In this document: positions 34,425 to 45,341 of the stretch, piece after piece
Numbering within the stretch: position 1 is the first letter of the stretch
Layout of the letters: every line of letters starts with the position of its first letter
Source: Climacium dendroides
Lineage: Eukaryota > Streptophyta > Bryopsida > Hypnales > Climaciaceae
NCBI GenBank assembly: GCA_950106755.1
Contig: OX467083.1
Location: forward strand, 595,501 to 659,500
Length of the DNA stretch: 64,000 bases
Direction: 5' to 3'
Notes under the pieces: generated by a model
What the model saw: only the letters and a program-made list of their open reading frames with translations
Told to the model about the DNA's origin: nothing
The model's database searches: none
Program-made: the position numbers and the translations under genes

Positions 34425-34690
34425 AGTTAGAATGATTAGGAAAACAAGCAATCACCAACCGGAATAGAGATGGAGCGGATATTGAAATCGAATCCGGTCT
34501 AGATCCAAAGCCGGAGGAACGGATCTGGGATCTGTGCCTGGAAAAGTGGAAAAAAGTAATGATTAGGTTTTCAGAGTACAAAAAGCTTCCTTCAGGGTTT
34601 TGATCTTCCATTTGCATCTGAGAGCTCTAGCATTCCTTCACGCTCTCAACTGTTTGAGCATTCTTGTATGTGTGTATGTGTGGTACGAGT
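34425..34690 (+). mobile_element. Fragment of a D-type retroelement leader, + orientation
   Basis: The stretch from AACCGGAATAGAGATGGAGC to CACGCTCTCAACTG matches the reverse complement of 41500-41710, the leader of unit D. It includes the shared TGATTAGGTTTTCAGAGTAC-type block. It is in the opposite orientation to unit C, whose terminus begins 10 bp further on. It is the stump of an element into which unit C inserted, or a rearranged end. Confidence 0.55.
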
Positions 34691-37125
34691 AGTTAGCCAT
34701 AAGTATCCTTACAACGACAAATTATTGCAAGATGACACGAATTATTGTTTCAAGGAACTCTAGTATGGTATCGTTTAATTTAGAGATTTTTGGATTGTTA
34801 CTACTTCTTTTTAAAATCCTCAATTCACTCATACTACTTCTTCACTTCGTTCTAGAAACTTAGTATTTTCCGAATTCTGATCCAGATCCGGAACACATCC
34901 GGAACCTGGTTCCGTCTCCTTCCGTTAATGGTTTTTGTTGCCTCTGTTTTATCCTTAGAGGGTCCGTGCTTGATCTAAAAAGAGGTGGGGACTCACCACT
35001 TGTTTATCTAAACTCTCTACACTCTAAATCTAATTAACAACACACCTAGACGACATAGTTGTATTATCAGGAGGGAGAAGTATTCTTTCACAATTTTCGG
35101 ATTGGCCAATCCGGAGACAGGTCACATAAAGGAACTCTCACAACCCACTTACTACAACGACAGATCTGAACTTCTAGACTCAAGGGAGTAGAATGCCAAA
35201 AAAAGGTTGGCGTACTAATGCGGAGGTTGGTAGACCTTCCGAAATAGTAGAAGATCTTTCCTCTTGCGGTTGCTTATCTCCGCACGAAACCTCCCTGGTT
35301 TCGGATCCACAAGAATCTCTATTTCTCTATCCGGATCACCATTCCAGTGATTTAAAGGCACATAACGCTCACCCTCCTTCACCCAGATTGCATCTCCTCA
35401 CGGCTATTCCAACACCCAAAAGATCCGTCATTCAAGACCTAGATTTCTCCTCATCCGTCCCTCTCTCACTCCAATACTCAGGTACATACACAAACACATA
35501 CTAGCTAAAACTCTGTAAATAAAGTGAAGCTGGTAGTACCCTAGCAAACTTAGATTAAGAAGGAAAGTGAAATGACATACATGAAAGAGCTAGGATGGAA
35601 TGCAAGACAACTAACTTGCCTACTATCGCAATTGTCGTAGCACAGGAAAGCAAAAATCCTCTCTAAGGCTCAATATTTCTTAAAAGAGGCCTTAAAGTGA
35701 CTCGAGTATCGTTCCTACGAAGATCGAATTTCCTAGGTTCACAATTACCGGAAAATGGTAGAGTGATGGTCACGAAACACACACAAACACAAAACCCCAA
35801 GCAAAACAATAGACCGGAACTTCCACTTGGCCTCCTTGTTTCCTTGGACAAACACGACCGGATCCCTCCGGTCCAACAATTACTAATACACTTTAGACCG
35901 GATCTTCCCGATCTAACAACACTAACCGGATTGATTCCGGTCTAACACCCACTTGTTTATCACACAGACTCTCTAATTGGTTAGTTTACTACCCCACAGC
36001 TTTTACATTACCCTGTAACTCTCCCAACACTTCTATTCACATACCTTTGGTAGTTACATGTATTTACGTTTTACAAACCGTAACCGGAATCCGTGTTTCC
36101 ACAGATCTAACCTTAACCTCTAGTATTCACATCCGGTCTAGATCTCTACTCGTAACCATGTCGATTTTAACCTCTCGAAGAGGGATCCGCTAATTGGGAT
36201 TTAGGAAAGAAGCTTAACTCCTACCCTCCGATTTTAAAGTGTCAGAAGTTTCACTATGTGATCAAACTTTCAAAAATAAACTTTCAAATTCTACAAATGA
36301 GAAAATAGACCGTCCTCACAATTGGAAAGGAAACGCAGTCATGTCCAGCAGGTCACGCAAGCTGGTCTAATTCCTCCTAACCAATGCTACAACGACAGCC
36401 TACTGAGTTAGTCCTAAATCTGGTCTGAACTAGCGGGGAAGAAAGGGGAAACGAGCACTGCGGAGGCGTGCTAACCCTTACTCTTTCTGGAGAGTGGTCC
36501 TCAATCCGTACTCCCTTCCGAGTCCATTCCTAGTCCACACTAGAGATCCCTTTTGCCTCCATCCACACGCACTAATCCAATACTGGATCGGATAAACTCA
36601 GCATCCGGATACACCTTGTTTCCACTTACACTCACTTTCCAGCCTGGACTTCCAAAACACGGACAAGTGTTAAGTACACACAACTATGATTTGTTTCAAT
36701 CACGCCAAGAGCGAACTCCCAAGTACTCATGAATATAAGAAGGTAAGATAAAGATGCACACCGGGACCAAAGAAGTCCCGGATTTAAATACTAAACTATT
36801 CCCTCAAAATCTTAACCTAAAAGTAACGCTCCAGTCAATCAGAGCCAAACACGTTTCATTTCCTTACTATTTTCTAGCCCTGTTGACTTTCACTCAAACT
36901 CCCACTACTTCCGCTAAAAGTGGATCTCAGATCCTATAATTACGGACCCGGTCACTTTCCAACTGCTAGTGGCCATGTCACTCAAAAAGTAAACTACCTA
37001 ATTATGTACAACTATCCCAAAACTTCAGATTTTCACCACCCTATCCTCAAAAATTTACCCTACGTAACTTTCTAAGTTTTTAACTTCTTCACGGCCGGCT
37101 TCTTTCCGGTTCCGGTCTTTTGTCC

Positions 37126-37899
37126 CTAGCGTACCTTATCCCGAGCAGCGAGCTTCTTCTTAGATGCTGCAGCCTTCGTTGCCCGAGTCTCTGCCAGTGC
37201 TTGATCCGGGTCAGAATACGGCTCCGAGTCTCCCTCAGTACCGGATTCTTCCTCCTCGTCCTCTTCTTCTTCTTCTTCTTCCTCCTCGTCATCGTCCTCT
37301 AGAATCGTCCTCCTCTTCTTTGCTGACATAATTGGAGGCTTCTTCTGCGTGGTTGGTGTGGGCGGAACATTGGCCCTAGCACTCTGAGGAGTGGTTTCCT
37401 CAATCGTTCTACCCTTCCCGGATCCTTGCCCCTGTGATCCGGTCTTCTTTTCCTCCATTGACCAAGTTTCACTTCCCAAAGCTAAGTTGAGTAGGGTGGA
37501 AGGAAATACCTTTTGTGTCTTTGCAGGAGGAGTTGGAGAGATTGGAGAGATTGGAGATAACTCACTTAGGTCGATAAACTTGGTGCTTAGCCCTAGTTTG
37601 GATACGTTTTTCTTCTTGGACGGTTCCGGTCCAGATCTCATCTTCTCTTCAGCTGCGGCCTTCACCTCCTCCGATGTTTCCTTCGCCTTGCTTGTTGTCT
37701 CCACTTCTCCGGTCTTCTCTTCCTCAGCAGCCTCTACTGCTCGTGCTACATTGAGAGCGACGTCCGTTACTTCCCCCAGTAGGGAAGTCATTTTTCCTTT
37801 AGGCTCCGACCGAATGGAAGAGCTTGGCACATCCTCCACCTTGTCCTTTGCCTGTACTTCTTCTTTGGTGACCGGAAGGGGTGCTGGTGCGAGTTCCAA
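37126..37899 (-). CDS. C-terminal fragment of a retroelement ORF, very acidic tail
   Basis: A 257-residue open frame begins without a convincing start. It is Ala/Glu/Lys-rich with a Ser-Pro-rich middle (SELSPISPISP) and a run of ~20 Asp/Glu residues encoded by a TTC/TCC-type microsatellite near 37230-37300. It ends in a basic tail. CCGGA-rich codons and the position within block C indicate the tail of an additional-ORF protein. I see no enzymatic motif. A host gene is unlikely because the frame is flanked on both sides by element sequence. Confidence 0.4.
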   Translation of the reverse strand: MELAPAPLPVTKEEVQAKDKVEDVPSSSIRSEPKGKMTSLLGEVTDVALNVARAVEAAEEEKTGEVETTSKAKETSEEVKAAAEEKMRSGPEPSKKKNVSKLGLSTKFIDLSELSPISPISPTPPAKTQKVFPSTLLNLALGSETWSMEEKKTGSQGQGSGKGRTIEETTPQSARANVPPTPTTQKKPPIMSAKKRRTILEDDDEEEEEEEEEDEEEESGTEGDSEPYSDPDQALAETRATKAAASKKKLAARDKVR

Positions 37900-38199
37900 T
37901 TTCGTTTCCGGTCCTTGCTCCCGCTCTCTAGTATGGTCTAGAACTAGGTAGGCACCCGTTACACCCGGATTGCGTGTCTTCCGTTTCCGGTCTCCGGTCT
38001 TTTATTTTCTTCCGGTTTCTGGTTTCTAATAAAAATTATTCTAACCTACTCCTGACCTATCTATGCCGTTTCCGGACTTTCGGTGTCCGGTTTTCGGTTA
38101 CTTCTGTTAACACTATTATCTATTCTAAAGTAACCCTATTCCGGTATCCGGTTCCTAACTACTTACGGTCTACTTTTCTAACGAAAAACGAAAAAAAAT

Positions 38200-41100
38200 A
38201 GGGAGTAAAAAGCTCTATTCCCCTTATTTCCCTTCTAAATCTAAAGACTGGATTCCCGTGCTCCCACAACAGCACAGGGTAAGTGAAATTCCCTATTATA
38301 CTCACAAAAACCTCTTTAAAGCATAACAAAGTGACTCTAAAGATCGAACCCAAGAGACTCTGTGAAGTGTTTTGTGTTACTAGGTGGTTTGAGGAAAATT
38401 CTCAATTCAAATACTCTTCTTTCTCACTGTTTACCCTTTTCCCCAAATATCGGACAATTCCTTTCTATTACTATAGGCTGATCCAGTCTAGGCTAATACC
38501 TGATCCAAATTAAAATCCAGTCACACAACCAACAAGAACTCAACCGAAACTCACACTCCTGACCGGATCTTTATCACTTCATCCGAGAAACTCATTTTCC
38601 TCGTTTTCTATTCCGATTTTGTTTAACCTCTGTTGGCACTTCAAAGGGGTCTGCCACTTGTTCTCAGAGAGGTAGGCCCTCCTCTCCTTCCGATCTTTAC
38701 AGTGATGGAAGATTCACTCAGCTAATCTTTCCTCCTATTCTAACAAGATCCGGTTTGATCTTTCACAGCAAACTAGGAATAATCCCAGTCTGTAGATCAC
38801 ACAAAAATCCCCCGTACGATCCTCACCAACTACAACGACCTTATTATTTCCTTAGATCCGTGCAAAACTAAGGTGGCTACAAGTGTGTCCGCCCGTACCA
38901 GTACAATCTAGAGCTCTTCCGTTTACTTCTTCAAATGGCAAGACCTCTCAAGTGATCGGAGGCTAACCCAAACATCCCATTTGGTAGCTCTAGCATAGTT
39001 TGAGAATCCTCTCTCTTACTACCTAGCCTAGCACTCGCTATCTCACCCGGAATAATGAACTCTAAAACTACTGAGGTGTCTTGACTCACTCCTAACACTT
39101 ACAACCTGTCCACATACACATGCAATCACAAAAAGATACTAAAGGGAGAAGCTCCTCTCACAATCTGCTCATCTATACTAAATCTCTCCCTCCTTCATCC
39201 GGCCAGTCCTTGGGAAGACAAGGAAAACAATAGAAAATATAAAGGAGACAGCATATGCAAGAAAAAAAAACTCCCCGTCTCAGTCTTGAGACTCAAATTA
39301 TATATAGAATTTACAGAAAGTGTCCCCGGAAATCCAGCACTGATCTGGCCGAGATTTTTGGATCTGAACTTTTCCTATCTTTCCGAGATAAGGTCCGGTC
39401 TAACAAAATTTCCTATTTTCTAAATTCCTAACTACCTACTCATCCTACGGGGGTCCACCACTATCTGGAGTAGCTATAGGAGAGAGTTCACTCAAGTTTC
39501 TACTCTTATCCCCCCCTTCCGGAACTTGTTCCGGTTCTACAGGAGAAGTCATTCCTATCATCGCCTATAGAGCCATTGAAGTGGAAGTTCTTCCTCACTC
39601 CTTCTCCTTTGAGACTGCAGTCTCAAACTTCCCATCCAGGATTTCCACCTCATCAAACTCATCCGGGATCGAAATCCCAGATAGAGAGACCAATCCACTC
39701 TGGAACTTCCGGACGTTGTCTTCCAACCCTTTTGCGTCCTTCCGGAATTCCTTCATGGTCTTCTCTACTTCTCTAGCAAAGTCAGCTAAGATGCAAGTGA
39801 TGCGGGTACTAGAAGGTTTTTGGTCCTTGTACATTCTTTCATCAAAAAGCTTGGCCTTTTCCATCACGTCATCGGATGCCCCTACCACTGCTGTCATCCG
39901 GTCAATTGCCGCTCCAGTCTCCTCTTACAGAGTCATTGTAGCCTTCACCTGATCGCGACTAGCATCCAAGTCCTTCCGGAAGGCTTGGATCTCCCCTCAC
40001 AATCGGATCACCAACTCATCCGTCTCCCGTTGGTTGATGTTCTGCTTCAGCAACCTTTCTTCTAATTCCCAAACCTCGTTAGGATTGCTGATGTAGTTCG
40101 CCACGGCTTCCGGTAGCGCACTAGTTGGAGTACTTCCCACCAAGTCCGCCACTTCACGAAGCGTAGTGGTCTTCACCTCCCAATCTGCTCTCACTGCACT
40201 GAAAATCCGGATTAGGTCGTTGTACGGGCTCGTCAGATCCGTCAACTGAGACACTAGAGTGGGTCTCTGCTTGACCACCTCCACTGGCTCCTACTTCTTC
40301 GGAATGACCGGCTCCATTGGCTCCGGTCCTTTGTCCTTGCGAGGTACTAAAGGAAAGCCCCTTAAACTGGACGTCCGCTTGGTCCTCCTTCGGTTGAGAG
40401 GGACTTCCTCTTCTTCCTCTTCTTCTTCCTCTTCCCAAGCCCTCTTCTTAGGGTTTTCACCCTTATTTTCCGGTTCCGGGTTATCTGATTCTGTCTCGGA
40501 TTCTTCATCCGATCCACCGCACGTCCGGAGAGCCATTTGAGCTCTCCACTCCTTGTTCTCCTCTGAAGTCAGGAGACTCTGATTCTTGTACAGGTGGAAA
40601 AGGTAGGGGCATACCGGAGTAGCCCTACTCTTTCCTACATTTGAGACCAGGACATTCACCAGCGTGTGAATGTAGCCCGCCCAATCCATCCTCTTTTCCC
40701 CACTCAGGGCTCCAAAAATAGCATTCCCGATCATGGAAGTCACCCGAGTGGATTTTTTTGGATGCAAGATGGGTACTAAGAATTCGAGCTGCCGCCAGTG
40801 TCGCGCATTGACACAGTCTTCGATGGCGAATCCGTCCTTGGGGTTGGCCGCTCCCCTGAACTTCCCGCGCATGAAGTCTCCCTTCCGGCTGGCTTGCGCT
40901 ATATCGCCTTCCTCAAAGTCATAAACTCTCCTCCAAATCTCCTGCATCCACATAGGTGGAACCAGTCGAAGGGAGCTATCAAACTAGTTAAGGGCTCCTT
41001 CTATGAGCTCCCTAACTATGGCTTCACTCCGGAAGCCCTAGGGTTTTCCAAAGAAACCCGCCCATCCCATGGTGGAGAGGTCTTCCATTAACTTCGTTCT

Positions 41101-41705
41101 CTCCCGCTCGCTACTGGGCTCTAAAGGCGCCACCTTTCTCACCCTGATTTCTATCTTCTGTGCACTCGTTTGTCCCTAATTTCTACCGCGCTTTAACTGC
41201 GGCATCCGTCTCCTCTCCAAATCACTACCTCACTTCTCTCCTAGCCGCACGTCCTATTTCCTCACAACTTGCTTCCTTGGTCTCAACCGAGTTACCTCTC
41301 ATGCCAATCTTCACACAGATTCTCACAGCGCCCACTCGTCCTCAATCGGTCGCTCTCAAAAATACGCAACCAATTCCTCTCCTCACTTAGCGTAAAGAAA
41401 ACTCAATCACTCGTGTAGAAAAAAACAGATTTCCAGAAGCTTACACCTTCACAAACACCTTCACTCTAAAAAAAACTCACAACACACTCGCGCATTCTCA
41501 CAGACACAAAGCATTGAGAGCGTGGCAAGTACACGATTGCTCCCGGGTGCAAATGACTGTCCAAACCCTAAAGCAGTCTCTTTTGTACCCTGGAAACCTA
41601 ATCATTTCTTTTTTCTGATTTTTCGGGCGTAGATCCCGGATCCGTTCTTCCAATCATGGAACTAGACCAGATTCGTTTCCGATATCCGTTCCGCTCCATA
41701 TTCCG
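38200..41705 (-). mobile_element. Nested retroelement unit D
   Basis: The leader (about 41705-41100) carries the CTTTAGGGTTTGGACAG-type block also found inverted at 34430-34680. The ORF spans about 41090-39595. The 3' region contains a diverged copy of the conserved noncoding block at 38625-38695. It interrupts the ORF of unit C at about 41700. The 3' terminus could not be fixed. Confidence 0.5.
39595..41090 (-). pseudogene. Additional ORF of unit D, broken
   Basis: Segments in order are MEDLSTMGWAGFFGKP, then MWMQEIWRRVYDFEEGD, NPKDGFAIEDCVNARHWRQL, EFLVPILHPKKSTRVTSMIG, WAGYIHTLVNVLV, PYLFHLYKNQSLL, a Glu-run and basic part (about 40440-40300), and two helical segments (40284-39997 and 39897-39595). 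It aligns with the ORF of unit A along its length but is clearly a different subfamily. Stops occur at about 41044, 40987, 40291, 39997 and 39926. Confidence 0.6.
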
Positions 41706-42069
41706 GTTCGTTCAGGACTTGTCTCTTGTCCTTGCAATCACTAATAGCGAACCCGTCTTTAGGGTTTGTTGATCCTGCAAACTTTCCTACTATAAAACGA
41801 TCCGTCCTCGAGGCTAATCCGGCTCTGCTCTTCCAGGACTGGTAAACATCCGCCCAGATATCTTCCGTCCACATGACCGGCCATCCTCTCAGAGTGAGTT
41901 CATACTGATTCGGGACTCTGCAGATCAACTCTTGAATCATCCCCTCACTCTTTACACTCCATGGTCGGCGTAACAAACCAACACATCCTAAACTAGTCAG
42001 ATCCTCTTCTAACTGTTTGTACTGTTCTGTAGTTTTCGGAATGGCCGGAGAAATGATCCGGGCAAGCAC
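41690..42069 (-). pseudogene. N-terminal part of the additional ORF of unit C
   Basis: It reads RIISPAIPKTTEQYKQLEED, CVGLLRRPWSVKSEGMIQEL, PNQYELTLRGWPVMWTEDIW and STNPKDGFAISDCKDKR. This is much closer to unit A than unit D is. The frame leaves the family after DCKDKR, exactly where unit D begins. Homology starts about 14 residues in relative to unit A. Confidence 0.7.
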
Positions 42070-42420
42070 AACTAACTTCTAAATAGGTCCCGCTGTTATA
42101 AAACTTTAGCAGAAATGAGATGAGAAAAGAAAAACCTCATGCGGTCGCTATCTCACTACTCTTTTTCTCAGCTACCTACGCGGAAGACTACCGTACAGAC
42201 AAGAAAATGAAGAGGGAACCCCTGAGTAGTCCACTTAAATATTGGCTCGTCTTCCTACGGTCATCGGGATAACAACTACAGGACCATTTGAGGAGCAATA
42301 TCCTATACTCATAGCTCTGGAGGTATACGCTATAGGTACCTGAGTTTCGGTAATTTCCGGATTTCGGATCCGGATAGGATCCGATTATGGGTTTTACCGG
42401 AACATCTATTTTCTAATTTG

Positions 42421-42870
42421 GGTTTTATTAAACTAAATTCAAGTTCTAACCTAAAATTTTTTGCAATTTTCACTTCTTTCTACTTGTTTCCTTCAAATCT
42501 GGATTCGTCTCAAGTTTTCGGATTCCCACAATTACTTATCACTTTGGACCTTGCTTATGGCCTATGGCTAATTGTGAGACCTAAATTGTGGAAGGAATAC
42601 AGAATTAATTTAAATTTGGGCTAAAAAATGTCGATCATAATGAGACTAATAGAAAACTTCAATAACAATATGTAATTAGGTATGATTGTACGAGGTAAAT
42701 GATTCAAAAATTGCTTAGAGTTTTTGTGTAATCAAGTAATTTTGAGCTTCAATTTATACATTGTTTTTTGAAAAAAAAATTTCCCTTCAATGATTGTATC
42801 CATGAAAATTACATTTGAATCACAAGTATAACCTCCTGATGAGGGCCTCACGCAAATCCTGAATTAATCA
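42421..42870. other. AT-rich DNA between units, nothing recognised
   Basis: No support for a gene or repeat in this stretch. Confidence 0.5.
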
Positions 42871-42877
42871 CCACATC

Positions 42878-43374
42878 ATGGTTGTCGGATTTTGTGGACG
42901 GCATTTAATACAAGAGGATATTCTAGAACTACACACTATGGTGGTTATAGCGGAGGAGGCTCCCAATAAATATGCTAAATCTACGCTTTACACTAGTTTT
43001 AGTGGAGGTGGCTTCCAACACTATCCAAAATCCATGCACTATGGTGCTTCTAGCGGAGGAGGCTTTCAACATTATCTTGGATCCATACACTATGGTGGAT
43101 CTAGCTAAGGAAGCTCCCAATACTACCTTCCATCTACTACAGGTGTTTCATATAGGCATCTTGGAGGCTCTTATCACAACGATTCAAGTAAAAGAGGGTC
43201 TTCATACAATGCTACAATTCCTCCTCCAATTTTTAGAGGTTCTTTGTATGAAGATTATGAACAAGGATGTACACCATACAAATATAATTACACATATGGA
43301 AGAGGACCATATATCGAGACACAAAATAGACCAAGCCCTAAACCAATAGATGATAGCGATTCAAATTCTGAATA
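42878..43374 (+). pseudogene. Gly/Tyr/Ser-rich C-terminal ORF remnant
   Basis: One frame reads through 43374 with a single TAA at 43106-43108. It contains SGGGFQHYPKSMHYGAS and SGGGFQHYLGSIHYGGSS repeated with a 60-bp period. It then continues with SYRHLGGSYHND, IFRGSLYEDYEQ and YTYGRGPYIETQ, ending in an acidic DDSDSNSE. The composition is that of a flexible, low-complexity tail, as found at the end of some transposases and RNA-binding proteins. No catalytic motif and no upstream partner were found. Confidence 0.45.
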
Positions 43375-43800
43375 AAGTACAATGTACAAATGTATTACTT
43401 ATTTTACAATGTAGTTTACTGATTTCAACTTGTATAGAATGTACAATGAAGCAAGCATGGTGCAAGGATCTTAGGAAATCATAGTCTTATATTTACGAAG
43501 TTTGATATTCATATAGTATATGAAAATATGTAAGTTGATTAGTAGATATGTTATATTATAGTTATTGAATACCATCAATGTACAACCAATAGTGTTTGTT
43601 ACTTTAAATATTTCATATTTGTATTTGACCACTCTCTTCAATTTTGTCATGTAAGTGTTGATGTATAACTATGAATAGAAAGTATGTCCTTCACGTGCTT
43701 ACAAACATGGAAGTATTTCAACACCCTGAAGTCCCAAATCTAGAGTTTTGTGAAGAAATACTTGAAACTATCAATTGTATTGCATTTGCCTAGAAAATAG
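43375..43800. other. AT-rich DNA, nothing recognised
   Basis: No ORF, RNA gene or repeat that I can support. Confidence 0.5.
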
Positions 43801-45341
43801 CAGTGCTGTTTTGTGAGCATATGAACTTAAGCCTATGAGCATTGAGCAAGGATTATGTGAGCGTTGAGCTCAAACTTTGAAGAAGTAATAGAGAACTTAA
43901 TAATATTTTAAAATAGATTCTATCTAAAATTTTGGTTAAAAGTTTACTAATTTTAGTAATTTTTTAGACTTGTTACTATGGACCTATTGTCATGAACATA
44001 TTATCGTGGTTTTGTAGAATTTAGATGAAAATTATAATTTTCAATGTTGTTTAAAATATTAGAAGCATATTTATGAAAATGATGAATTCAATTGATGTAA
44101 AAGATGAATGGAGATGGAAAAAAGTTTATATAAAATATTGGTTGATAACTATCCTATAGCAATGTGGGTCCTCTTGAAGTTAATAGGAGCGTACCAATAA
44201 TTTTCTCTTCATGTATTGTTATTGAACTTATTTAGATTTTAGAAAAAAATTGTTGATGAGAATCATATTTACATCTAATGATCTTTGTCATAGTAAATTT
44301 TATTTTGGTCAATCATTGTCTTGTAGCATCATGTATCTTCTTAGGATCAATGGAAAGGTACCAACACTTCTTTCTTGATTTATAAGTTGGTAGACTTGTT
44401 TAGATTTTTTTAAAATTTGTTAATAAGAATTCATTATATGTGGAAAGAACTTAACTGCACCAAATTTCATTTTTGATGATCACTATTTTGTACTAGCGTG
44501 GGTCCGCTTGGGGCCAATAAAGGTACCTATACTTTTGTCTTCATGTGCTAAGAACCGGACTTGTTTAAATTTTGGAAGAAAATATTTGGTTGATAAAGAT
44601 TATTTTTGTAAGGAATGAACTTAGTTACACTAAATTATTGATTAATTGATCATTGTCCTCTTTGGGACCTCCTAAAGATTCAATTCTATTATTTTTTATT
44701 AGATGGTTGTTTGGTGAATTACTCCCTTCTTGTTGCTTGGGCCCTCTCGGTGCTAAGAGGAGGATTGAGCACTTACCATCTTGATGTGCTACTCATTGGA
44801 ATTTGCTAAATTTTAAAAAGAAAAAAATTGATTATTAATTAGGATTCATTTGAAATCAACTAAGGTTATTCTATTCATGTTTTTATTTTTATAATCATTT
44901 ATTTATTTTTATTGGATTCCCTTGAGGTGTGGAATTTTTTTTAATTATTGTTTTTAATTATTTTTAAAAATAATAATTTAATTCTTAAAACCCTTTTTAA
45001 AACCTTTGGAGGGGGGCTAAGGTTCCTATGAGGGGAACAAACAATAAGAGGGGAATGATTATAAAAATAAAAATCTCAATGGAACAACCTCAATTGATTT
45101 CAAATAAATCTTAATTAATAACTAATTTTTTTTCTTAAAATCTAACGAAGTCTAATAAGTAGCACATCAAGGTTGTTTAAGGGACCACGGTAATAGGTTT
45201 ATGGTGATAGGTACTAAAATTTACTAGAAATAATAAATTTTGACCAAAATTTTAAAATGAAATCTTTAAAAAATTATATACTCACAACAGGCTCACAAGC
45301 TCACAAGCTCATACTTACATGCTCACAAAATAGCAACCTTG
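43801..45341. mobile_element. Small non-autonomous hAT-like element
   Basis: The left end CAGTGCTGTTTTGTGAGCAT at 43801 and the reverse complement of the right end (CAAGGTTGCTATTTTGTGAG, ending 45341) form imperfect terminal inverted repeats followed on both sides by TGAGC-rich words. The same terminus occurs alone near 7437. No 8-bp target duplication is visible, so it is old, or the ends are off by a few bases. The interior has no ORF and is largely a degenerate ~165-bp tandem repeat. Confidence 0.45.
44000..44880. repeat. Degenerate ~165-bp tandem repeat
   Basis: Units share GTGGGTCCxCTTG, AGGTACCAA, TCTTCATGT and ACTTGTTTAGATTTT in that order. Anchors lie near 44164, 44344, 44498, 44664 and 44738. 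Units are diverged, with AT-rich spacers. Confidence 0.6.

Larger units (their letters stand above)
34699..42420 (-). mobile_element. Nested retroelement block, outer unit C
   Basis: The left end (from ATAAGTATCCTTACAAC at 34699) matches the 3' ends of units A and B over several hundred bp. The right end (42420-42070) matches the leader of unit A (TTCCGG..ATCCGGATC). Between them lies a second unit, D (about 38200-41705), interrupting the ORF of C after residue ~130. All copies carry the additional ORF but no pol. Internal boundaries are approximate, and some of the 36.5-38.2 kb stretch may belong to a third fragment. Confidence 0.6.

Noticed and set aside
37126..37899. Acidic 257-residue frame as a host chromatin protein
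   Set aside because: It sits inside retroelement block C, lacks a start, and has the family's CCGGA-rich sequence.
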